Shown one piece after another: positions 50,127-57,717 of a stretch of DNA of 64,000 nucleotides (its first letter is position 1; each line of letters opens with the position of its first letter). The stretch is from positions 1 to 64,000 of the forward strand of contig CAJJNV010000003.1 in the NCBI GenBank assembly GCA_905193225.1, in the 5' to 3' direction. The position numbers were made by a program, and so were the translations under genes. The stretch comes from an uncultured Oscillospiraceae bacterium. GTDB lineage: Bacteria > Bacillota > Clostridia > Oscillospirales > Acutalibacteraceae. The notes under the pieces are model-generated. The model saw only the letters and a list, made by a program, of their open reading frames with translations, was not told where the DNA came from and made no database searches.

Positions 50127-51740
50127 ATGAAAAAAATCGTATCTATTCTTCTTGCTTTTTGCCTTTTGATAACGGCGGCTGTTCCCGCCTTTGCCGTTAC
50201 CGCAAAAAACACGCCTTCGTATGAAAGGATTTTCTTTAATACAAAAAAAGAATTTTCAAAATGGATTATTGACTCCGGCGATAAATTTTCCACGAAAATA
50301 GAAAGAAATTTAGGTTATTACCTTTCTGCAAATCTCATTCAAGACGGATCTTCACCTGACAGCTATTGCGTGCCGATTGAAGAAACACACAACGAATACG
50401 GTTGCTATCAGTTTTCCATATACCCAAAAATTCCCGCTAACATTACTAAAATTTCTTTTTCAATGTATATGCTTCCTCGTTTAGAAAGTGATTTTGCCTA
50501 TGCCGGTTTCACTTCTTTTGCCCCGACATATGAAGCTATCAAAAACGGGGAAATTGTCTCGAGCAAGGAAACCTATAAGGATAAAGAACTGATATGTTGG
50601 AGCGAAACCGCTCACATATCCGACGAAAATCCCGGAACACTTCTACACTGCATTTTTGTCGACAGCAATTATCTTGTTGAATCAACTGCCACTTACACCG
50701 ATAATGAAAAGCCTTGGACAAATGAGTTTCTTGATCTTTTTGAGCTTGAAAGAGTCTATCTCGGCACTGCATTCGACAAAGACGACTACGCCGGGAGAAC
50801 AACCATTATCGGCACTCCTGATATTAGTGATGCTTTAACCGTCCTCCAATATTCGGTAGGGCTGCGCGACGACGTTCTGACCGGTTATTGCAACGTTTCC
50901 CATACACAAAAAAACCACGGCGATTTGTCAATGTGGGTTAACAGTAAGTTGGTATTTTATTATGATCCGCTTTTAAAGACGCTTGCATCCACCGGCGGCC
51001 TGCTGTATCCCAAATGCAAAAACGACAATTATCGTTTTGATTATGGCGGTTTTGTTCATCTAAAAAAAGATAATTTGGATGCATATTTGATTTATTGCCT
51101 GCTGCCGTACACTAATAACACTGATGATTCGCTTTATATAACAATAAAGCAATGCAAATCTACGGCAACAGACCTTGAATCCTGTTTTTATGAAGAGAGA
51201 AAAACTATATGGCCCGATGTGGATTCCAAATTCAACCTTCAAAAAGGCAGCTATAATGGCAAGGAAATTCTATATTGGAATTCCGACGATAATGGCACAA
51301 GCTCTAAAGATCCAAGTGTAGGTTGCTTTTATAAAGATAACGATATGGTTTACATCGTTGAAAAAGACGGGGTAACATCTTGGTCAAACGATTTTCTTGA
51401 TATTTTTGAAATTGACAGAATGCCTATGCCTGAAGAAGCAGCCTATAATCTTTCTTCAATGGATGTGGGAGATGTCAACCGCGACAATAAAATTGACGTT
51501 TCCGACGCGCTTAGAATTTTGCAATATTCAGTAGGAATTGTTGACAAAGTACTGTACAAGGAGCCAGAGCCTAAACCCGAAGATCCAGATACAGACATCG
51601 ACGACTGGGACGGAGTTACCGAATGCATTATCACCTGCAGAGTTTGTAATCGTGACCAATGGATGAGGCCTCGGGACGGTCTTCCCGGCGGTTGGATAAT
51701 AAACGACGATATGTCGTATACCTGCCCCGACTGCAAGTGA
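50127..51740 (+). CDS. Secreted protein with duplicated domain-dockerin units
   Basis: 537 residues. Signal peptide (about 1-24). Two copies of a beta domain (about 35-225 and 270-440), each ending W-x-N-[ED]-F-L-D-[LI]-F-E-[LI]-[ED]-R, each followed by dockerin-like EF-hand half-repeats (PDISDALTVLQYSVGL at about 231 and DVNRDNKIDVSDALRILQYSVG at about 448). The end is a short zinc-ribbon-like Cys segment (CRVCNRDQW...YTCPDCK). It starts 25 bases after the metallopeptidase gene and is probably co-transcribed. The repeat domain is not recognised. Confidence 0.7.
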   Translation: MKKIVSILLAFCLLITAAVPAFAVTAKNTPSYERIFFNTKKEFSKWIIDSGDKFSTKIERNLGYYLSANLIQDGSSPDSYCVPIEETHNEYGCYQFSIYPKIPANITKISFSMYMLPRLESDFAYAGFTSFAPTYEAIKNGEIVSSKETYKDKELICWSETAHISDENPGTLLHCIFVDSNYLVESTATYTDNEKPWTNEFLDLFELERVYLGTAFDKDDYAGRTTIIGTPDISDALTVLQYSVGLRDDVLTGYCNVSHTQKNHGDLSMWVNSKLVFYYDPLLKTLASTGGLLYPKCKNDNYRFDYGGFVHLKKDNLDAYLIYCLLPYTNNTDDSLYITIKQCKSTATDLESCFYEERKTIWPDVDSKFNLQKGSYNGKEILYWNSDDNGTSSKDPSVGCFYKDNDMVYIVEKDGVTSWSNDFLDIFEIDRMPMPEEAAYNLSSMDVGDVNRDNKIDVSDALRILQYSVGIVDKVLYKEPEPKPEDPDTDIDDWDGVTECIITCRVCNRDQWMRPRDGLPGGWIINDDMSYTCPDCK

Positions 51741-51815
51741 CCGGCCTTAGCATTCCGGATTGTGGCTCAATACAATCTATTCGACGGCACAGCTTTGACA
51801 ATTTCAATTCACTTC

Positions 51816-51856
51816 AAAAAACGCTTCGTTTGCATTTTTGCGGCGGGGCGTTTTTT
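51816..51856 (+). terminator. Intrinsic terminator after the secreted-protein genes
   Basis: AAAAAACGC (51816-51823 region) pairs with GGGGCGTTTTTT (51845-51856), with a GC-rich inner part. Confidence 0.7.
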
Positions 51857-51873
51857 GATTTTTGTTTTTTCTG

Positions 51874-51902
51874 TTGCAAAGGACGGGGATTTATAGTAAA
51901 AT
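51874..51902 (+). promoter_or_regulatory. Promoter of the radical-SAM operon
   Basis: TTGCAA (51874-51879), 17 bases, TAAAAT (51897-51902), about 200 bases before the start codon. Confidence 0.7.
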
Positions 51903-51908
51903 AAACAT

Positions 51909-52028
51909 CGGTGATAAATTGTTTTGCGTGAGCGGCGGGGCAATTTGCCCCGGGGTAATTTCCTTTGCAAAGCAAAATTTTATAAGACTTAACGGCTGAC
52001 ATACGCCGTTATTTGAAAAGTCTTTTTT
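51909..52028 (+). promoter_or_regulatory. Structured leader with terminator, class unknown
   Basis: From the predicted start the RNA folds as an outer stem AUAAAUUGUUUUGC/GCAAAAUUUUAU (51915-51927, 51972-51983) around a GGGGC-AAUUU-GCCCC hairpin (51937-51951) and conserved-looking purine joints. It is followed at once by an intrinsic terminator: AAGACUU/AAGUCUU with inner AACGGC/GCCGUU and six U (51984-52028). The arrangement of compact fold, terminator and gene is that of a riboswitch or attenuator, but I cannot match it to a known class. Confidence 0.55.
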
Positions 52029-52099
52029 GAGGTATGCTTTTATCATTCCAAAAAGGAATATTTACACAAAAATAAATCACAAACAAAGGTGATGTTAAA

Positions 52100-53938
52100 T
52101 TGACCGAGCTTCAACTTGAAAAAATGCTTTCCAAGGTGGAAAAACCGGGACGATATGTGGGCGGAGAACTTAATTCCGTTTACAAGGACAAATCTAAAGT
52201 CGATGTGCGTTTTGCCTTCTGCTTTCCCGACAATTACGAGGTTGGTATGTCCCATCTCGGCATCAAGATCCTTTATTCCTGCCTTAACGAAATGGAAAAT
52301 GTGTGGTGCGAGCGGTGCTTTGCGCCATGGGAGGATATGGAGGCGCAGCTGAGAGAAAACAACATTCCCCTATTTGCCCTCGAAAGCCGCGATCCTCTGG
52401 GCGATTTCGATTTTATCGGATTTACGATGCAGTATGAGCTGAGCTATACCAATGTTCTGAGTATGCTCGACCTCGCAAACGTACCGATTTTTGCAAAGGA
52501 CAGACAGAACGACCACCCCATTGTGGTTATGGGAGGACCCTGCACATACAACCCCGAGCCGCTGGCCGACTTTGCCGACATTTTTTCTCTCGGAGAGGGT
52601 GAGGAAGCCCTTTGCGAGCTGTGCGAGCTTTATGCCAAACACAAAAAGGCGGGGTTCGACCGCAAGAAGTTTTTGCACGCCGCTGCAACCGAGCTTTCGG
52701 GATTTTATGTTCCCTCTCTTTATGATGTTTCATATAACGACGACGGCACCATTTCGGCCATAACGCCGAAGGACGGCGCTCCCGAAAAGATCACCAAAAG
52801 AATAATCAAGGATCTCGACAAGGCATCCTATCCCGACCGCTTTGTGGTTCCCTTTACCGAGGTCATTCACGACCGCGCGGTTGAGGAAATTTTCCGCGGC
52901 TGCATAAGAGGTTGCCGCTTTTGCCAGGCGGGATATATTTACCGCCCCATAAGAGAAAAATCCCCCGATGTCATCAACGCCCAGGCAAAATCCATCTGCG
53001 ACAAATGCGGATACGAGGAGCTGTCGCTGTGTTCCCTTTCGACCAGCGACTATAAAAGGCTTCCCGAGCTTCTTTCGGATATGCTCGACTGGACCGAAAA
53101 GGACAAGGTGGGGATTTCTCTCCCATCCCTTCGGGTGGACAATTTCCCCGAAAGCCTTATGAGAAGGATCCAGAGCGTTCGCAAGAGCGGACTGACCTTT
53201 GCTCCCGAGGCGGGAACGCAGCGGCTGCGTGATGTTATAAACAAAAACATAACCGAGGAGGCGGTCATCGAAACCGCAAAAACCGCTTTTTCGGGCGGCA
53301 ACACGTCGGTCAAGCTTTACTTTATGCTGGGACTGCCCACCGAGACTCTTGAGGATATTGCCGGGATCGGAAACCTTGCTCAAAAGGTGGTCGATACATT
53401 TTACGGTATGCCGAACAGGCCTAAGGGCAAGGGGGTCACCGTGTCGGTCAGCTGCTCGGCCTTTGTGCCAAAGCCCTTTACTCCCTTCCAGTGGGAACCG
53501 CAGGACGACATTGAAACCATCAGAGCCAAGCAAAAGCACCTTGTGGAAAACGCCCGAAGCAGAAAGATAAGACTCAGCTGGAGCGATCCCGAGACGAGCT
53601 TTCTCGAGGCGGTGCTGGCCCGCGGCGACAGACGGGTTTGCGCCGTTATATACGAAGCCTATAAGCTGGGCTGCAAGTTCGACAGTTGGGGAGAATATTT
53701 CCACTTTGACGTGTGGATGAAGGCCTTTGAAAACTGCGGCGTCGATCCAAAGTTCTTTGCCAACCGCAGACGGGAATATAACGAGGTGCTTCCCTGGTCA
53801 CACATCGACATCGGTATTCCCGAAGGGTATTTTATGAACGAAAGCATAAAATCCAAATCGGCAACCACCACGCAAAATTGCCGTGAAAGATGCAACGGAT
53901 GCGGTGCAAATAAGCTTTTGGGGAGGGCCTGTGACTGA
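52100..53938 (+). CDS. B12-binding radical SAM protein, TIGR03960 family
   Basis: 612 residues from a TTG with AAAGGTGA upstream. An N-terminal cobalamin-binding-like domain (FPDNYEVGMSHLGIKILY), then the radical SAM barrel with the 4Fe-4S motif GCIRGCRFCQAGY (CxxxCxxC), CSLSTSDY, FAPEAGTQRLRD and SCSAFVPKPFTPFQW. The end has CRERCNGCG, a further Cys cluster. TIGR03960 proteins are common in Clostridia, always beside a TIGR03936 gene, often next to ribosomal protein L21 and RNase G. The exact reaction is not established to my knowledge. Confidence 0.88.
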   Translation: MTELQLEKMLSKVEKPGRYVGGELNSVYKDKSKVDVRFAFCFPDNYEVGMSHLGIKILYSCLNEMENVWCERCFAPWEDMEAQLRENNIPLFALESRDPLGDFDFIGFTMQYELSYTNVLSMLDLANVPIFAKDRQNDHPIVVMGGPCTYNPEPLADFADIFSLGEGEEALCELCELYAKHKKAGFDRKKFLHAAATELSGFYVPSLYDVSYNDDGTISAITPKDGAPEKITKRIIKDLDKASYPDRFVVPFTEVIHDRAVEEIFRGCIRGCRFCQAGYIYRPIREKSPDVINAQAKSICDKCGYEELSLCSLSTSDYKRLPELLSDMLDWTEKDKVGISLPSLRVDNFPESLMRRIQSVRKSGLTFAPEAGTQRLRDVINKNITEEAVIETAKTAFSGGNTSVKLYFMLGLPTETLEDIAGIGNLAQKVVDTFYGMPNRPKGKGVTVSVSCSAFVPKPFTPFQWEPQDDIETIRAKQKHLVENARSRKIRLSWSDPETSFLEAVLARGDRRVCAVIYEAYKLGCKFDSWGEYFHFDVWMKAFENCGVDPKFFANRRREYNEVLPWSHIDIGIPEGYFMNESIKSKSATTTQNCRERCNGCGANKLLGRACD

Positions 53939-54594
53939 TGGATTTTATTGATATTAGGGTTTTCTTTAAAAAAAAGGGAGATGCAAGATACATCTCGCAT
54001 CTCGACCTCAGCCGTTTTATGCAGCGCTCGCTTAAACGCTCGGGACTGCCCCTTTGGCATACCGAGGGCTTTAATCCCCACCCCTATGTGACCTTTGCCC
54101 TTCCCCTTTCGGTTGGGCAGGCGGGAGAGAGGGAGACCATGGACTTCCGCCTTACCACACCCGTTCCTTTCGAGGAAATAAAGAAAAAGCTTTCCGACTG
54201 TATGCCGAAAGACATTGTCATCACCGGCGTTGCCTCTCCCGTTTACAAGGCCAAGGAGATAAAAAGCGCCGTTTACGACATTGAGCTTTTTGATTGTAAC
54301 GACATTTTTGACAGCATCAAAAGCTTCTTTGCAAAGGACAGCATCATTACCGAAAAAAAGACAAAAAAAGGCATTATCAAACAGATAGACATTGCTCCCG
54401 ACATTCTGGAGATTTCGTTTTTTGAAAGTACCGACTCGGTTAGGCTGACACTTCGCCTTCCGGCGGGAAGCGAACACAACATCAACCCTTCCCTTGTTAT
54501 AAAGGCTCTTGAAAAGCACTGCAATCGGGAATTTTGTCCCGTTCGCATAACAAGAACGGCCGTTAAAACTGCCGACGGCAAGGATTTTGAATAA
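53938..54594 (+). CDS. TIGR03936/DUF2344 family protein
   Basis: 218 residues, overlapping the stop of the radical SAM gene by one base (TGATG). The N-terminus has VFFKKKGDARYISHLDLSRFMQRSLKRSGLP, GFNPHPYVTFALPLSVG and the DFRLT segment typical of the family. It is always the partner of TIGR03960 and probably works with it, possibly binding its RNA or protein substrate. Elsewhere the rng and rplU genes follow; here they do not. Confidence 0.85.
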   Translation: MDFIDIRVFFKKKGDARYISHLDLSRFMQRSLKRSGLPLWHTEGFNPHPYVTFALPLSVGQAGERETMDFRLTTPVPFEEIKKKLSDCMPKDIVITGVASPVYKAKEIKSAVYDIELFDCNDIFDSIKSFFAKDSIITEKKTKKGIIKQIDIAPDILEISFFESTDSVRLTLRLPAGSEHNINPSLVIKALEKHCNREFCPVRITRTAVKTADGKDFE

Positions 54595-54704
54595 CAGACG
54601 GTAATTCCGGCCGCTGTCGTTTTGAGATCACAGAAAATCGGGAAACACAGCGATGCGGTCGGCCGTCAATTTAAAAATATAAAGAGCAAAAGGAGATTAT
54701 TAAC

Positions 54705-54956
54705 ATGACAGAATTTCGCTATGACACGCAGCTTCTCATCGAAGGAGAAAACCTTGACGAGGATGTTATCCACGACTATTTTACCGAGCATTTTAAGGGC
54801 GACTGCCTGCTCGCGGTGGGAGACGAGGAGCTTATAAAGATTCATTTCCACACCAACGAGCCCTGGAAGGTGCTTGAATACTGTTCCACCCTCGGAGAAA
54901 TCTACGACATCGTTGTTGAAGATATGATCCGCCAGGAAAGAGGCCTTAAGGGCTAA
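54705..54956 (+). CDS. Stand-alone FakA/YloV-type domain protein
   Basis: 83 residues with a good AAAGGAG. The sequence (YDTQLLIEGENLDEDVIHDY...CLLAVGDEELIKIHFHTNEP, VLEYCSTLGEIYDIVVEDM) matches the segment that follows the DAK2 kinase domain in the fatty-acid kinase FakA/YloV, but neither the kinase nor the DegV-like part is present. It could be a small partner or regulator. A terminator follows. Confidence 0.7.
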   Translation: MTEFRYDTQLLIEGENLDEDVIHDYFTEHFKGDCLLAVGDEELIKIHFHTNEPWKVLEYCSTLGEIYDIVVEDMIRQERGLKG

Positions 54957-54979
54957 ATCGCGGCAACTTTTCAAATAAT

Positions 54980-55007
54980 AAGGACCCGTTTTTTACGGGT
55001 CCTTTTT
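54980..55007. terminator. Bidirectional intrinsic terminator
   Basis: AAGGACCCGT and ACGGGTCCTT form a perfect 10-bp stem with a four-T loop and T/A runs on both sides, between convergent genes. Confidence 0.88.
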
Positions 55008-55008
55008 A

Positions 55009-55941
55009 TTATGCAAATATGCTCATATTTCTTATGTCGGAATCGGAAATTTGAGAATTGACGTCATAGGCCGCATCCTCGGCGTTTTTGTGCTCTTTTT
55101 CGGTAAATCCCCAAAGCATAAGCTCCCGAAAGAAAATCCTGCATATATCTTCGATTATCTCAGACTTAAGCCTTGCGGTTTTGTCGTCATTTTCGCCGGT
55201 TATGAGAAACTCAAGGCCGTCGGAAAGTTCGGAAAGCTGCGGCAGACCCGACAGCGCTCGGAAACTCCATTTATAAAAGGGGCGGTATTTTTTGTTTAGC
55301 AGAAAAATCACCCTTAAAGCGGCATTAACAAATTCAAATACCGCAAGCTGAGCCGCCGCCCGCTCGCCGTGGGAGATACAGCGGGGAAAATTATACTGTC
55401 CCGCCTGGCCGCATATAATAAGCGCCGAGGCAAGTTTTTTTCGCGCAATGTCATCGGGATAAAAAGACAGCCTGCGGCGGATCTCGGTTATTTCACCGTA
55501 ATTATCCTCGAAGATTTCACCGTTCACCGCCTCAAGAAGGCAGCTCTCGGGAATGTTCAGCCATTCATACTTTGAAAGCACACCATTCCCTTTCCCCACC
55601 GTTTTTTCAAAAAAATCGGCGGTGCGCATAACCCCTCGGCGGCTGCCTCCCACAGGAGAAACAAGGCTCCTTTTTGCCCCGTCAAACTCCTTTGGCAGTT
55701 TCGCATAGGCACGTTCCATCAAAAAGGCCGTTCTGCGGTCAACTTTGTTTTCATCGGGGAGAAAAAGGCAAAAGCCCGGTTCAAAATCATGGTCTCTTGA
55801 AATTTCATCGTCAAATCCTAAGCATTCCGAGCCTTGTCCGCAAATGCCGAAGGCCGCATATTTCATAAAATCCGGAAACTGTTCCTTAATGACATCCCCG
55901 TAAAGCTCAAAATATTTTTTTGCTCCTTCAATTCCCTTCAT
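55009..55941 (-). CDS. DUF4037 nucleotidyltransferase-like protein
   Basis: 310 residues from the ATG at 55941; the frame is open further but would lie deep in the neighbouring gene. Near the N-terminus AAFGICGQGSECLGFDDEISRDHDFEPGFCLFL is the DUF4037 signature, with G-S-E and D-D-E/D-H-D acidic residues placed like a nucleotidyltransferase fold. The middle and C-terminal parts are helical. The start overlaps the stop of the TPR gene by 14 bases, so both are made together. Function unknown. Confidence 0.8.
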   Translation of the reverse strand: MKGIEGAKKYFELYGDVIKEQFPDFMKYAAFGICGQGSECLGFDDEISRDHDFEPGFCLFLPDENKVDRRTAFLMERAYAKLPKEFDGAKRSLVSPVGGSRRGVMRTADFFEKTVGKGNGVLSKYEWLNIPESCLLEAVNGEIFEDNYGEITEIRRRLSFYPDDIARKKLASALIICGQAGQYNFPRCISHGERAAAQLAVFEFVNAALRVIFLLNKKYRPFYKWSFRALSGLPQLSELSDGLEFLITGENDDKTARLKSEIIEDICRIFFRELMLWGFTEKEHKNAEDAAYDVNSQISDSDIRNMSIFA

Positions 55942-56749
55942 AGATTTTCTTTGCCCTCGCTTTAAGCTCTCTTTCATAAAAGAAATATCCGTAATATCCA
56001 AAGGTAGGCGCGCATTTTTCGGCCACAAAGGCATAGTATCCGTTTTGCGGTTCATCGCCGTTTAAAAGTTCCCATGCCGTCTCGACACACCGTTCGATTT
56101 CGGCCTCGGCTTCCTGCCCCTTATCACGATAATAAACATCGGCGGCGTTGAGATAGGAAATTGCTGCGTCCCACTCGCCGCTCGGCACCTTTTTCATAAT
56201 TCCGATGGCCTTTTTGTAACAATCGAGAGCCTCGTCGAAACGCCCGAGGTCGCAAAGAGCGAGTCCCTTGTTGTTATAAAGCCCACCGAAAGCAGGGTCG
56301 TCCTCCCGCAAATTCGCGCCGTAAATTTCAAGGGCTCGGTCAAAAAGCGGCAAACCCCTTTGAGCCTCGCCGAAGGCCTTGTAAACGGTTGCCACGTTAA
56401 GCAGTGCAGTCCCCGCCGTCACCGTTTTGCCGACCTCAAGCTTATCTATAAGGGAAAGCACCTTTTCACAGGCATCATATGCCTCATCCTTTTTTGAAAG
56501 CTTGCGATAAAGGCCGCACAACTCGTTTTCCACCGTCAGAAGTCCTCTGTCGTCGCCGATTTTTTTTGCTTCTTCCTCCCAGTACAGCAGGGTTTTAAGG
56601 GCGCCGTCATAATCATTTTTATCAAGGTATCGATCCAGCGCCGCAACCACCCTGTCGGCAGGAATGAAGCTTTCGGTCTTTGTAGGATCGCAAAAGGGGC
56701 AGGCCGGTTCGGCATAATCTTCGTGAGAAATTATTTTATCGCTATACAT
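55928..56749 (-). CDS. TPR-repeat protein
   Basis: 273 residues from the ATG at 56749 (CGGAGGAC upstream); a longer frame to 57100 crosses the nrdG start on the other strand and is not real. Begins with a small CPFCD segment, then five to six tetratricopeptide repeats (about 40-240; e.g. AYDACEKVLSLIDKL, LFDRALEIYGANLRE, ALDCYKKAIGIMKK). It probably binds a partner, most likely the DUF4037 protein encoded by the overlapping next gene. Confidence 0.8.
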   Translation of the reverse strand: MYSDKIISHEDYAEPACPFCDPTKTESFIPADRVVAALDRYLDKNDYDGALKTLLYWEEEAKKIGDDRGLLTVENELCGLYRKLSKKDEAYDACEKVLSLIDKLEVGKTVTAGTALLNVATVYKAFGEAQRGLPLFDRALEIYGANLREDDPAFGGLYNNKGLALCDLGRFDEALDCYKKAIGIMKKVPSGEWDAAISYLNAADVYYRDKGQEAEAEIERCVETAWELLNGDEPQNGYYAFVAEKCAPTFGYYGYFFYERELKARAKKIYEGN

Positions 56750-56790
56750 TTTGTCCTCCGAAAATGAAAATTTTAATTTTTTTCGATAAA

Positions 56791-56819
56791 AGTATATCAT
56801 ACATATTGCAATTTGTAAA
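56791..56819 (-). promoter_or_regulatory. Promoter of the TPR/DUF4037 operon
   Basis: On the minus strand TTTACA (56819-56814), 17 bases, TATACT (56796-56791). It overlaps the nrdG promoter on the other strand. Confidence 0.65.
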
Positions 56820-56854
56820 GGGGTATGATAGAATACAACCACTATATATTGTGG
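56806..56854 (+). promoter_or_regulatory. nrdG promoter with NrdR-box-like palindrome
   Basis: TTGCAA (56806-56811), 17 bases, TAGAAT (56829-56834), then CCACTATATATTGTGG (56839-56854) at the transcription start. The palindrome has the core of the NrdR box consensus (ACAC-N8-GTGT with an A/T centre). A second box at 31-32 bp spacing is not evident. Confidence 0.65.
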
Positions 56855-56866
56855 CGGGGGACAAAA

Positions 56867-57565
56867 ATGGATTTTTACGGACTGCAAAAAATGACACTGC
56901 TTGATTTTCCAAAAAAGGTGGCCTGCACGGTCTTTACCGGCGGGTGCAATTTCCGATGTCCTTTTTGCCACAATGCCCTGCTTGTTACAAAGCTTTGCAG
57001 GGACGACATTTTCAGCGAACAGGATATACTCGATTTTCTTCAAAAGCGAGAGGGGCTGCTTGACGGGGTGTGCGTCACCGGCGGAGAACCGCTTATGCAA
57101 AAGGGCCTGCCCGCCTTTCTTGAGAAGGTCAAGGCTATGGGCTTTGCCGTGAAGGTAGACACAAACGGCAGCTTTCCCGACCGTCTTAAAAGTATAATCG
57201 ACAGCGGTCTTTGTGACTATGTGGCAATGGACATTAAAAATTCCAAGGAAAAATACGCCGAAACGGTGGGCATTCCCGATTTTGACACATCTTCAATCGA
57301 GCGGTCGGTGGAAATTTTAAAAAGCGGTGCCGTACCCTTTGAATTTCGCACCACCGTTGTAAAAGAGCTGCACGGCATTCCCGACATCAAGGCCATTGCA
57401 AAATGGATATCTCCCGCCGAAAATTTCTTTTTACAGCAGTTTGTCGACAGCGGAGATCTCATCGGCAGGGGGCTTTCGGCCCATTCGACCGCCACACTTG
57501 AGAAAATGAGAGATGCAGCTTTAGAATATATACCAAATGTGCAAATTCGTGGAACAGAAATTTAA
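56867..57565 (+). CDS. nrdG: Anaerobic ribonucleoside-triphosphate reductase activating protein
   Basis: 232 residues from the ATG at 56867 (GGGGGAC upstream). Radical SAM protein with FTGGCNFRCPFCHN (CxxxCxxC), then VCVTGGEPLMQ and AVKVDTNGSFP, as in the NrdG/PFL-activase-like family. It uses S-adenosylmethionine to make the glycyl radical on NrdD. It is immediately upstream of nrdD on the same strand but nrdD has its own promoter. Confidence 0.9.
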   Translation: MDFYGLQKMTLLDFPKKVACTVFTGGCNFRCPFCHNALLVTKLCRDDIFSEQDILDFLQKREGLLDGVCVTGGEPLMQKGLPAFLEKVKAMGFAVKVDTNGSFPDRLKSIIDSGLCDYVAMDIKNSKEKYAETVGIPDFDTSSIERSVEILKSGAVPFEFRTTVVKELHGIPDIKAIAKWISPAENFFLQQFVDSGDLIGRGLSAHSTATLEKMRDAALEYIPNVQIRGTEI

Positions 57566-57571
57566 AAATCG

Positions 57572-57624
57572 ACACAAGATATTGTGTTTTGCCCCTTGAC
57601 AAGCGCAAAATCTTTGTGTATACT
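57572..57624 (+). promoter_or_regulatory. nrdD promoter with paired NrdR boxes
   Basis: Box 1 is ACACAAGATATTGTGT (57572-57587), a near-perfect NrdR box. Box 2 (57604-57619) keeps the right half TTTGTGT. The centres are 32 bp apart, the three-turn spacing usual for NrdR. The promoter TTGACA (57596-57601), 17 bases, TATACT (57619-57624) overlaps box 2, so binding would repress. Confidence 0.85.
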
Positions 57625-57717
57625 CATAATTGCCAAACAAATTTTCCGCCGACCGCAGTGCCGTTTCGGCCGACGGACCAAGATACAGCGCAGAGAGAAT
57701 ATTTTTTAAAGGAGAAA

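Noticed and set aside
56750..57100. N-terminal extension of the TPR gene
   Set aside because: It would cover the nrdG promoter and start region; the ATG at 56749 has a near-perfect ribosome site.
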